Shown here: one piece after another, positions 25,440 to 33,581 of the stretch
Numbering within the stretch: position 1 is the first letter of the stretch
Layout of the letters: each line of letters opens with the position of its first letter
Assembly (NCBI GenBank): GCA_022788205.1
Contig: JALEVQ010000108.1
Coordinates: 1-59,824 of the forward strand
Direction of reading: 5' to 3'
Source: Robinsoniella sp.
Lineage (GTDB): Bacteria > Bacillota > Clostridia > Lachnospirales > Lachnospiraceae
Length of the DNA: 59,824 nt
Position numbers and translations under genes: made by a program
The notes under the pieces: generated by a model
Told to the model about the DNA's origin: nothing
What the model saw: only the letters and a program-made list of their open reading frames with translations
Databases searched by the model: none

Positions 25440-25651
25440 ATCTCGGATAACAAAGAAAAATTTGCGGTGAAACGACAAATTTGGAAGGCTCCAGAATCAT
25501 TTTGCTGGATATATTTGGAAAGATCTATCGAAGTTTGTTGAAAGCGAATAGATCTTTCTGAATATATCTTAAAGAAAATCGAAAAATTTACTAAAAATTA
25601 AAGTGGGTATCTTAAGTTTCCTTTAAAAATGTGAAAAAATAATAAGAGGTA

Positions 25652-25680
25652 TTGTTGTAGGGCAGAAATTGTGCTAAAAT
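25652..25680 (+). promoter_or_regulatory. Promoter of the PAP2 gene
   Basis: -35 TTGTTG, a 17-base spacer and -10 TAAAAT preceded by TGC (extended -10). It lies about 50 bases upstream of the chosen start. Confidence 0.6.
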
Positions 25681-25727
25681 GCAACTCAACAGAAGGTGGG
25701 AAAGAAGAAGGAAAAAGGAAGGATATC

Positions 25728-26390
25728 ATGAAAGAATTTTTGAAGCGCTATAAACATGCAGGATATCTTGTGTACTTGATAGGATATCTGATTGCATTTC
25801 AGTTTCTGGAAAAGAATGTGACGACGAATTTTCATGAGATTCATACATGGATTGACGACAAGATTCCATTTTGTGAGTATTTCATTATCCCGTACTTGAT
25901 GTGGTTTGCGTTTGTTGCTGTGACAATTATATACTTTGTGTTTCAGGATAAAAAAGGATACTATAGGCTGATCACATTTTTGTTTACAGGAATGACGCTG
26001 TTTCTGCTTATCTCTTATATGTACCCGAATGGTCATCATCTTCGACCGAATGAGTTCGCACGGGATAACATTTTTGTAGATATGGTGAGGATGCTCTACA
26101 AGATTGACACGGACACCAATGTGCTCCCGAGTATCCATGTTTATAATTCTATCGGATGTTACATTGCTATCAGTAAATCTCCAAAGTTGAGACAGAAAAA
26201 GGGAATCCAGATCGGAAGCTTTGTTCTGATGGTTTTGATTATCCTGGCAACGATGTTTTTAAAGCAGCATTCTGTGATCGATGTAGTGGCAGGTACGGTT
26301 ATGGCGAGAATGATTTATGAGATTGTATACCACTATGAAGACTATCTCGATTATGAAAAGAAACGTCCACGTCTTGTGTGGCAGAAATGA
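25728..26390 (+). CDS. PAP2-family membrane phosphatase
   Basis: A 220-residue protein with about five to six transmembrane helices. PAP2 family motifs are present: the LPSIHVYNS motif (P-S-I-H) near residue 130 and the final KQHSVIDVVAG motif near 182 with the catalytic His and Asp. The first basic motif is weak. Such enzymes dephosphorylate lipid phosphates, for example phosphatidate or undecaprenyl diphosphate. ATG 25728 follows AAGGAAGGAT; the open frame extends upstream without a ribosome-binding site. Monocistronic, with its own promoter and terminator. Confidence 0.82.
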   Translation: MKEFLKRYKHAGYLVYLIGYLIAFQFLEKNVTTNFHEIHTWIDDKIPFCEYFIIPYLMWFAFVAVTIIYFVFQDKKGYYRLITFLFTGMTLFLLISYMYPNGHHLRPNEFARDNIFVDMVRMLYKIDTDTNVLPSIHVYNSIGCYIAISKSPKLRQKKGIQIGSFVLMVLIILATMFLKQHSVIDVVAGTVMARMIYEIVYHYEDYLDYEKKRPRLVWQK

Positions 26391-26412
26391 CAATAGAACA
26401 GTGATATGACAG

Positions 26413-26473
26413 AGAGATGTCGCGATGTGGTGCCTCTATTCAGGGCGCCGCATCGGAGAGACATCTCTTTTTT
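26413..26473 (+). terminator. Terminator of the PAP2 gene
   Basis: A nine-bp outer stem (AGAGATGTC / GACATCTCT) enclosing a second GC-rich stem, followed by six Ts. Confidence 0.88.
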
Positions 26474-26526
26474 GTGGAAGGATTTTCAGAGGGAGTGACA
26501 AGTTTACCGTTACTCAGAAAAAAAGG

Positions 26527-26831
26527 TTGAAATTCAAAAAAAACTGTGGTAGAATCTTAACAATTTGAGAACCTATGAGCTATCTGAAAAGAAAAAATCG
26601 GGTTTTAAAAGACCAGATCACAGTTTTCAGGTATGCATGATGTGGCTGTTTGCTGCATTTAGCTTAGGGAGGGCGTATGTGGCAAAGGGGTCGCAGACAT
26701 AGGGAGCATCGAAGCTTTCTTGCGTTCTCTTTTTTTTTGGGAAAAATTGCCCCGGTTCTACAACTGGTGGAAAAACTGACAGAGCATGCAGGTTGAGATC
26801 AACAAAAAAAGAAAGGAAAACAGGTGGTAGA
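26527..26831 (+). promoter_or_regulatory. carAB promoter and long attenuator-like leader
   Basis: A consensus-like promoter (TTGAAA, 17-base spacer, TAGAAT at 26527-26555) is followed by about 270 bases of leader. The leader ends in a hairpin (AGGGAGC at 26701 pairing with GCGTTCTCT at 26722, G-U pairs included) and a nine-T tract (26730-26738), about 95 bases before carA. This is the layout of a transcription attenuator. I see neither a clear PyrR anti-antiterminator consensus nor a T-box (TGGNACCGCG), so the effector is unknown. Confidence 0.55.
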
Positions 26832-27905
26832 ATGAAAGCATTTCTTATACTAGAAGACGGAACAGTATTTCAGGGAACCAGCATTGGTTCGACGAAAGAA
26901 GTGATCAGTGAGATTGTATTTAATACATCCATGACAGGATACCTGGAAGTGCTGACTGATCCGTCCTATGCTGGACAGGCAGTTGTAATGACTTATCCGT
27001 TAATCGGCAACTATGGAATTTGTTATGAAGATATGGAGTCGGAGAGACCATGGCCCGACGGCTATATCGTCCGCGAATTATCGAGAATGCCAAGCAACTT
27101 TAGAAGTGAAGATACCATTCAGAATTTCCTGAGCAGATATGATATTCCGGGAATCGCAGGAATCGACACGAGAGCGCTGACAAAGATTCTGCGCGAGAAA
27201 GGCACTATGAACGGAATGATCACGACGAATGAGCATTATGATCTCGACGAGATTCTTCCAAAACTGAAAGCATACACGACTGGAAAAGTGGTGGAGAAGG
27301 TAAGCAGCAGAGAAAAATATGTTCTGGAGGGCAACGGTCCAAAAGTGGCACTGCTTGATCTGGGAGCGAAAAGAAATATTGCGCGCTCTCTCAACAAGAG
27401 AGGATGTCAGGTGACCGTGTATCCGGCATGGACGAGCGCGGAGGAGATTCTTGCCTCCAATCCAGATGGAATCATGCTGTCGAACGGACCTGGAGATCCG
27501 AAGGAGTGCACTGAGATTATCAAAGAGATCCGAAAACTGTATGAGTCCAATGTCCCGATTTTTGCGATCTGCCTCGGTCATCAGCTGATGGCTCTTGCGA
27601 CCGGCGCTGACACCCACAAGATGAAGTACGGTCACCGCGGCGGCAACCATCCAGTCAAGGACTTAAAGACCGGAAGAGTTTATATTTCATCGCAGAATCA
27701 TGGCTATGTGGTGGATACAGATCATCTGGATGAATCGGTTGCGGTTCCAGCTTTTGTCAACGTCAACGACGGGACGAATGAGGGACTTGCGTACACTGGA
27801 AAAAACATTTTTACTGTTCAGTTCCACCCGGAGGCTTGCCCAGGTCCGCTCGACTCAGGCTATCTGTTTGACCGTTTTATGAAAATGATGGAGGTGTCCA
27901 AATAA
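26832..27905 (+). CDS. carA: Carbamoyl-phosphate synthase small (glutaminase) chain
   Basis: A 357-residue class I glutamine amidotransferase subunit that supplies ammonia to the large chain for pyrimidine and arginine synthesis. The N-terminal CarA domain (ILEDGTVFQGTSIG; MTGYLEVLTDPSYAGQ) is followed by the glutaminase domain with SNGPGDP, the nucleophile Cys in FAICLGHQLM near residue 255, and the late HPEACPGP. The ATG follows AGGTGGTAGA. Its stop overlaps the carB start by one base (TAATG), a tightly coupled pair. Confidence 0.97.
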   Translation: MKAFLILEDGTVFQGTSIGSTKEVISEIVFNTSMTGYLEVLTDPSYAGQAVVMTYPLIGNYGICYEDMESERPWPDGYIVRELSRMPSNFRSEDTIQNFLSRYDIPGIAGIDTRALTKILREKGTMNGMITTNEHYDLDEILPKLKAYTTGKVVEKVSSREKYVLEGNGPKVALLDLGAKRNIARSLNKRGCQVTVYPAWTSAEEILASNPDGIMLSNGPGDPKECTEIIKEIRKLYESNVPIFAICLGHQLMALATGADTHKMKYGHRGGNHPVKDLKTGRVYISSQNHGYVVDTDHLDESVAVPAFVNVNDGTNEGLAYTGKNIFTVQFHPEACPGPLDSGYLFDRFMKMMEVSK

Positions 27906-30900
27906 TGCCAAAGAATCCTGATATTAAAAAAGTACTGGTCATTGGATCAGGTCCGATCGTGATCGGACAGGCAGCGGAGTTTGACTATGCAGGAACACAG
28001 GCTTGCCGCTCATTAAAAGAAGAAGGAATCGAAGTAGTGCTGCTTAACTCGAATCCTGCGACAATCATGACAGATAAAGATATCGCAGACCGCGTGTATA
28101 TTGAGCCGCTCACGGTGGAAGTGGTAGAACAGCTGATTTTAAAAGAAAAACCGGACAGCGTGCTTCCGACCCTTGGAGGTCAGGCAGGACTGAACCTGGC
28201 GATGGAGCTGGAGGAAGCAGGATTTTTAAAGGCAAATAATGTCCGATTGATTGGAACGACTGCGCAGACGATCAAGAAGGCAGAGGACCGTCTTGAATTT
28301 AAGAGCACAATGGAGAAGATCGGCGAGCCAGTAGCAGCATCCCTTGTCGTGGAGAATGTCGAGGACGGTATCGCCTTCACAAACACGATCGGATATCCAG
28401 TTGTGCTGCGCCCGGCATACACTCTGGGAGGAAGCGGCGGCGGGATTGCGCATAATCAGGAAGAATTAGTGGAGATTCTGGAAAATGGTCTTCGTCTCTC
28501 CCGTGTTGGTCAGGTACTTGTTGAGCGCTGTATCGCCGGATGGAAAGAGATCGAGTACGAAGTGATGCGTGACAGTATGGGAAACTGCATCACCGTCTGC
28601 AACATGGAAAACATCGATCCAGTCGGCGTCCATACCGGTGACAGTATCGTTGTGGCACCTTCCCAGACACTGGGAGACAAAGAGTATCAGATGCTGCGTA
28701 CCTCCGCGCTGAATATTATCAGTGAGCTGAACATTACTGGAGGATGTAATGTGCAGTATGCCTTAAATCCAGACAGCTTTGAGTACTGTGTCATCGAGGT
28801 TAACCCGCGTGTCAGCCGTTCCTCCGCTCTCGCCTCGAAAGCGACAGGATACCCGATCGCGAAGGTGGCAGCGAAGATTGCACTGGGATATACGCTGGAT
28901 GAGATCAAAAATGCGATCACAGGAAAGACGTATGCGAGCTTCGAGCCAATGCTGGATTACTGTGTTGTGAAGATTCCGCGTCTTCCATTTGATAAATTTA
29001 TCAGCGCCAAGAGAACGCTGACGACACAGATGAAGGCAACCGGAGAGGTGATGAGTATCTGCGACAACTTTGAGGGCGCTCTGATGAAGGCGATCCGTTC
29101 TCTGGAGCAGCATGTGGATAGTCTGATGTCGTATGATTTCTCATATTTGGACAAGGAAGATTTGATCGAAGAATTAAAGATTGTGGATGACCGAAGAATA
29201 TGGAGAATTGCGGAAGCAATCCGAAAAGGCATTGACTATGAGACGATCCACAGTCTGACGAAGATTGACGTGTGGTTTATTGACAAGATTGCAATCCTGG
29301 TGGAGATGGAAGAGAAGCTCCGCACAGAGGAACTGACACCAGAGCTTCTGAAAGAAGCAAAACGCATGGAATTTCCGGATCATGTGATTGCATCGCTCAC
29401 TGGCAGAAGCTTAGCAGAGGTCAAACAGATGCGTCTTGACAATGGCATCACAGCGGCATACAAGATGGTAGATACCTGCGCGGCAGAGTTTGAGGCGACA
29501 ACACCATATTATTACTCTGTCTTTGGCAGTGAGAACGAAGCGATCGAGACGAGCGGAAGAAAGAAGATTCTCGTGCTCGGATCAGGTCCAATCCGAATCG
29601 GACAGGGAATTGAGTTCGACTTCTGTTCCGTTCACTGCACCTGGGCATTCTCAAAAGAAGGATATGAGACGATTATCATCAATAATAACCCAGAGACCGT
29701 CAGCACGGACTTTGATATCGCAGATAAACTGTATTTTGAGCCTCTGACGCCGGAAGATGTCGAGAATATCGTGCGCCTGGAGAAACCGGACGGAGCAGTG
29801 GTGCAGTTTGGCGGACAGACAGCGATCAAGCTGACCGAGGCGCTGATGAAGATGGGTGTTCCGATCCTTGGAACATCAGCAGAGAATGTCGATGCGGCAG
29901 AGGACAGAGAGCTCTTCGACCAGATTCTGGAGAAGTGTGAAATCCCAAGACCGGCAGGGCATACCGTGTTCACGGCGGAAGAGGCAAAGAAGGCTGCAAA
30001 TGAGCTGGGTTATCCTGTGCTTGTCAGACCTTCCTACGTGCTCGGCGGACAGGGTATGCAGATCGCAATCGATGATGAGGATGTAGAAGAGTTTATCGGA
30101 ATTATCAACCGCATTGCACAGGAACATCCGATTCTTGTCGATAAATATCTGGTCGGAAAAGAGATCGAAGTAGATGCAGTGTGCGACGGAGAAAATATTT
30201 TGATTCCTGGAATCATGGAGCATATCGAGCGCGCCGGCATTCACTCAGGAGACAGTATCTCGGTTTATCCGGCACAGAGTTTAAATCAGAAAGTAAAAGA
30301 TACGATTGTAGAATATACAAAGAGATTGGCTAGATCCCTCCATGTCATCGGTATGATCAATATTCAGTTTATTGTCAGCCACGATGAGGTCTATGTGATC
30401 GAGGTAAATCCGCGCTCCAGCCGTACGGTCCCATATATCAGCAAGGTGACGGGCATCCCGATTGTGCCGTTGGCAACACAGGTGATCCTCGGAAAGAAGA
30501 TCACAGATCTTGGATATCGCCCGGGACTTCAGCCGGAGGCAGAGTATGTAGCCGTCAAGATGCCAGTCTTCTCCTTTGAGAAGATCCGCGGAGCAGACAT
30601 CAGCCTCGGACCGGAGATGAAGTCGACAGGAGAGTGTCTAGGAATCGCAAGGAGCTTTGACGAAGCACTGTACAAGGCATTTTTGGGTGCGGGTATCAAT
30701 CTGCCGAAGCACAAGAAGATGATCATCACTGTGCGGGATGAGGATAAGAAAGACATCGTGGATATTGCGGCGAGATTTGAGAAGATTGGATACCAGATTT
30801 TCGCGACGAGAGGTACGGCAAAGGTACTGAAGGAGAACGGAGTTCACGCGATTCGTATCAACAAGATTGAGCAGGAATCACCGAACTTGCTCGACCTGAT

Positions 30901-31111
30901 TCTGGGTCATGAGATTGACTTGGTCATCGACACGCCAAATCAGGGTGTGGAGCACTCCAATGATGGATTCCTGATTCGCCGAAATGCAATCGAGACGGGT
31001 GTCAATGTGCTGACAGCACTCGACACGGCACAGGCGCTGATCACAAGCCTGGAGAATACGAGCATTCACAGGCTGACACTGATTGATATCGCCACGGTGA
31101 AGAATGCATAG
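27905..31111 (+). CDS. carB: Carbamoyl-phosphate synthase large chain (first copy, paired with carA)
   Basis: A 1,068-residue full-length enzyme with two homologous ATP-grasp halves (each starting with a GSGPI-IGQ-EFD motif, near residues 14 and 560), an oligomerisation domain between them, and a C-terminal MGS-like regulatory domain (from about 935). Glycine-rich loops (GGSGGGIA; GGQGMQIA) and paired ENPRVSRSS/EVNPRSSRT metal-binding motifs are intact in both halves. The MGS end (VIDTPNQG; TSIHRLTLIDIATV) differs from that of the second copy at 33582, which looks more like the E. coli enzyme. Coupled to carA. Confidence 0.96.
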   Translation: MPKNPDIKKVLVIGSGPIVIGQAAEFDYAGTQACRSLKEEGIEVVLLNSNPATIMTDKDIADRVYIEPLTVEVVEQLILKEKPDSVLPTLGGQAGLNLAMELEEAGFLKANNVRLIGTTAQTIKKAEDRLEFKSTMEKIGEPVAASLVVENVEDGIAFTNTIGYPVVLRPAYTLGGSGGGIAHNQEELVEILENGLRLSRVGQVLVERCIAGWKEIEYEVMRDSMGNCITVCNMENIDPVGVHTGDSIVVAPSQTLGDKEYQMLRTSALNIISELNITGGCNVQYALNPDSFEYCVIEVNPRVSRSSALASKATGYPIAKVAAKIALGYTLDEIKNAITGKTYASFEPMLDYCVVKIPRLPFDKFISAKRTLTTQMKATGEVMSICDNFEGALMKAIRSLEQHVDSLMSYDFSYLDKEDLIEELKIVDDRRIWRIAEAIRKGIDYETIHSLTKIDVWFIDKIAILVEMEEKLRTEELTPELLKEAKRMEFPDHVIASLTGRSLAEVKQMRLDNGITAAYKMVDTCAAEFEATTPYYYSVFGSENEAIETSGRKKILVLGSGPIRIGQGIEFDFCSVHCTWAFSKEGYETIIINNNPETVSTDFDIADKLYFEPLTPEDVENIVRLEKPDGAVVQFGGQTAIKLTEALMKMGVPILGTSAENVDAAEDRELFDQILEKCEIPRPAGHTVFTAEEAKKAANELGYPVLVRPSYVLGGQGMQIAIDDEDVEEFIGIINRIAQEHPILVDKYLVGKEIEVDAVCDGENILIPGIMEHIERAGIHSGDSISVYPAQSLNQKVKDTIVEYTKRLARSLHVIGMINIQFIVSHDEVYVIEVNPRSSRTVPYISKVTGIPIVPLATQVILGKKITDLGYRPGLQPEAEYVAVKMPVFSFEKIRGADISLGPEMKSTGECLGIARSFDEALYKAFLGAGINLPKHKKMIITVRDEDKKDIVDIAARFEKIGYQIFATRGTAKVLKENGVHAIRINKIEQESPNLLDLILGHEIDLVIDTPNQGVEHSNDGFLIRRNAIETGVNVLTALDTAQALITSLENTSIHRLTLIDIATVKNA

Positions 31112-31112
31112 T

Positions 31113-31146
31113 AAACGGACATGACGCCTGACAGCGTCACTGCCAA
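31113..31146 (+). repeat. Short dispersed repeat with a hairpin core, copy 2
   Basis: 34 bases matching 2257-2290 at 31 positions. The core TGACGC-CTGACA-GCGTCA is a perfect 6-bp hairpin. It lies right after the carB stop codon. Confidence 0.6.
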
Positions 31147-31179
31147 TGATAAAAGCCCACCGGATTACTCGTGAAGGAT

Positions 31180-31255
31180 GGCGGGGCTGCAGGCGGTTCT
31201 CAGCAAAAACAACGAAATGTTTTCCTGAGAACCGCCTGCAGCCCCGCCTGATTTT
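31180..31255 (+). terminator. Very long perfect hairpin after carB
   Basis: A perfect 24-bp GC-rich stem (31180-31203 with 31225-31248), topped by a further AAAACA/TGTTTT pairing and followed by TGATTTTT. It presumably ends the carAB transcript but is much longer than other terminators in the window. The 357-bp gap to the next gene also contains repeat copy 2 and a promoter. Confidence 0.75.
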
Positions 31256-31338
31256 TGGAAAAACCTTGTCCGATTATGGTAAACAAAGCGAAATTAGGAT
31301 TCTTATAAAATTTTCTTCACACTTTTCTCACTTTTGGA

Positions 31339-31347
31339 TGATATAAT
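31339..31347 (+). promoter_or_regulatory. Extended -10 promoter of the foldase lipoprotein gene
   Basis: TGATATAAT forms an extended -10 element about 120 bases upstream of the ATG; the -35 region is poor. Confidence 0.5.
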
Positions 31348-31468
31348 CCACATAAGTGAGCCGGAACAAGCGGCATACAACAGGGCGGGGACAAACAAAA
31401 GTGTTGGACTGTTTTGTATGGGGCGGAGAGGGATAGCAGAAAATAGGAAAATGAGAGGAGCAATCAGG

Positions 31469-32518
31469 ATGAAGAAAAAAATGATGGCAGTTTTTTGTCT
31501 GGCAGCGATTGGATTGTCTGGATGTGCAAGCAAGCCGTTGGAAAATGAATATGTGAAGCTTTCTTCCAGCTACAAAGGAATAGAAGTGGAGATGGAGAAA
31601 TCAGAAGTCTCGGACGAGGAACTCCAGGATGAGATTGCATTCCAGATGGAGATTAACGGTGAGGCGAGAGAGATCACAGATCGCCCGGCACAGATTGGCG
31701 ATACTGTTGTGATTGATTTTGAGGGAACGATCGACGGAGAAGAATTTGACGGCGGGACAGGATACGGATACACGATTGTGCTGGGGGATGGAACATTCCT
31801 GGAAGAGTTTGAAAATGGGATTGTGGGGATGAAGACAAATGAATCCAAAGATGTCCATGTGAAGTTTCCAGACGACTACAATGTGGAAGTGGCAGGAAAA
31901 GAGGCGATTTTCAACATCACAGTGTACAGTATCCAGGAAGTGACGGTGCCGGAGTACACAGATGAGTTTGTGGAATCCATTTCGGGATACACGACCAGAA
32001 AAGAGTACGAGAAAGCATTGCGGGAAGAGCTGGAAGAGATGAATGAGGAAAATGCGCGAGGCATGGCGGTGGATGAGATTCTGTGGAAGTTGGTATCGGA
32101 AGCCGAGTTCAAGAAGATCCCGGAAGAACTGTATGAGTCCTGTAAGGCTGAGAAGGAGAGAGAGAATCAGTACGAGGAAGAACTCTTTGGCATGACCCTG
32201 GAAGACATGGGACTGACGGAAGAAGACGTTGCGGCGGATATCGACTATATGGTCAGAGAACGTCTGGTGATGGAATTGATCGCAGATGCGGAGAAGATTG
32301 AGGTGACGCAGGAGGAATGTGATGAGTACATTGCCTACAATATGGATTACTACGGCTTTAACACTGCAGATGAGATGGAAGAAGTGTATGGAAGCGATGG
32401 AATCCGCGCAGTTGTCCTGAAGGAAAAGATTGGGGATGTGCTGATTAAAAATGCAAAGATCACAGAGGTTGATAAAAAGACAGATGACTTTTTCCTTGCC
32501 ACAGCTGGAGATGTTTAA
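31469..32518 (+). CDS. Trigger-factor-like FKBP peptidyl-prolyl isomerase lipoprotein
   Basis: A 349-residue lipoprotein. A signal peptide ends in the lipobox LSGC (Cys about residue 18). Next comes an FKBP-type prolyl isomerase domain (about residues 60-155; GDTVVIDFEGTIDGEEFDGG, FLEEFENGIVGMK) and a helical C-terminal region resembling that of trigger factor (about 165-330; YTTRKEYEKALREELEE, EECDEYIAYNMDYYGF). It is likely an extracytoplasmic folding factor anchored on the outer face of the membrane. ATG 31469 is chosen for the adjacent signal peptide and GAGAGGAG; the frame extends 45 codons upstream without support. Confidence 0.85.
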   Translation: MKKKMMAVFCLAAIGLSGCASKPLENEYVKLSSSYKGIEVEMEKSEVSDEELQDEIAFQMEINGEAREITDRPAQIGDTVVIDFEGTIDGEEFDGGTGYGYTIVLGDGTFLEEFENGIVGMKTNESKDVHVKFPDDYNVEVAGKEAIFNITVYSIQEVTVPEYTDEFVESISGYTTRKEYEKALREELEEMNEENARGMAVDEILWKLVSEAEFKKIPEELYESCKAEKERENQYEEELFGMTLEDMGLTEEDVAADIDYMVRERLVMELIADAEKIEVTQEECDEYIAYNMDYYGFNTADEMEEVYGSDGIRAVVLKEKIGDVLIKNAKITEVDKKTDDFFLATAGDV

Positions 32519-32791
32519 AAGTGAAATGCACGAAGACGCATAAAAATAATAAAATTTATCAAGTACTTAACAAAAAAGACAAGAAAGAAACTTTACAAAT
32601 AACGTAATTGCGTATAAAATAAAAAGCGTAGAAACCGCGTCCTTGAGGAAGGTATGCGTGGATCGACAGAAAGAAATTTGTTAATCTGGTACAGCACAGT
32701 GCAAAAAGGAATGGATTGAGAGCTGTACTATCTGTTTTGAAAAACAGATCACATAGAGGGATTTCGCTCGAAATCCACAGGAGGCAATGTC

Positions 32792-33376
32792 TTGAGAAAA
32801 AAATCGCATATTTCACTTGCGCGGTTTATCGCCGACAATAGTGGTATTTTAGAACTGCATCAATATAAAAAAGCGTTTTGTCTGGGATCAATTCTTCCAG
32901 ACTGCAGACTGTCTTTTTTGACAGAGAAACATGAATTTCATCGAACATTTGACAAAGTACAGAATTATATCCGTGATCTGACAGAAAATTGTGTCCCTGA
33001 GGAGCGCAATCCTGGGAGTTATTGGAGAAAAATCGGTGAGGTGATCCATTACATCGCAGATTATTTTACATTTCCACACAATGACATCTACCCGGGAAAC
33101 CTGAGAGATCACTGTGCATACGAGAAAGAATTAAAATTCTATCTGCGTGAGTATATTAAAAGCGGAGAGGCACTGAGAAGACAGAAAACCTTTCAGGTTT
33201 TTCACAGTGTAGAGGCACTGATTGACTATATACAGGAGAAACATGTGGAGTATTTAAAGGGTTTTCATTCTCTGGCAGATGATTGCCGTTATATTATTCA
33301 ACTCTGCGGAGATGTGGTGGCAGGAATTGTGCAGCTTTTAGGGGTAGAACAGCAGATCGTACCGATGGCAGCTTAA
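32792..33376 (+). CDS. Zinc-dependent phospholipase C-family protein
   Basis: A 194-residue protein of the zinc-dependent phospholipase C/S1-P1-like fold. Likely zinc ligands are the Asp and His residues of GSILPDC near residue 34, HEFHRTFDK near 48, and GEVIHYIADYFTFPHN near 85. No signal peptide is visible, which is common in clostridial members of unknown substrate. TTG start behind CAGGAGG. The 273-bp region upstream has only weak promoter-like AT-rich sequence. A large hairpin follows. Confidence 0.75.
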   Translation: MRKKSHISLARFIADNSGILELHQYKKAFCLGSILPDCRLSFLTEKHEFHRTFDKVQNYIRDLTENCVPEERNPGSYWRKIGEVIHYIADYFTFPHNDIYPGNLRDHCAYEKELKFYLREYIKSGEALRRQKTFQVFHSVEALIDYIQEKHVEYLKGFHSLADDCRYIIQLCGDVVAGIVQLLGVEQQIVPMAA

Positions 33377-33390
33377 GAGAGATCAAATGG

Positions 33391-33475
33391 GCTGCCGCAA
33401 AAGGAGAGCATGGCTAAGTTGATAGAGATACCTGATTTCGGCAAGACTTAGTATAGAAATCTTTTTTGCGGCAGC
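33391..33475 (+). terminator. Large structured hairpin (CCGCAAAA/TTTTGCGG type)
   Basis: Outer arms GCTGCCGCAAAA and TTTTTTGCGGCAGC enclose about 60 bases with an inner GGCTAAGT/ACTTAG pairing. A short T-rich tract follows. It may be a terminator or a processed structured RNA before carB2. Confidence 0.5.
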
Positions 33476-33508
33476 TTAATTTTTGCCCAAAAGTGGAGGA
33501 ATACCTGC

Positions 33509-33536
33509 TTTACAGGAAAAGAGATTATGCTATAAT
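33509..33536 (+). promoter_or_regulatory. Promoter of the second carB
   Basis: -35 TTTACA, a 16-base spacer ending in TGC, and -10 TATAAT. It gives the second carB its own control, with a leader of only about 40 bases and no attenuator. Confidence 0.7.
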
Positions 33537-33581
33537 AAAGAATGGAACGACGATAGAGAAAAATGACGATAGGAGAAAACT

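Noticed and set aside
26640-26740. T-box, PyrR or c-di-GMP riboswitch in the carAB leader
   Set aside because: The conserved T-box TGGNACCGCG, a PyrR-type loop and c-di-GMP aptamer hallmarks were looked for by eye and not found; only attenuator-like structure is claimed.
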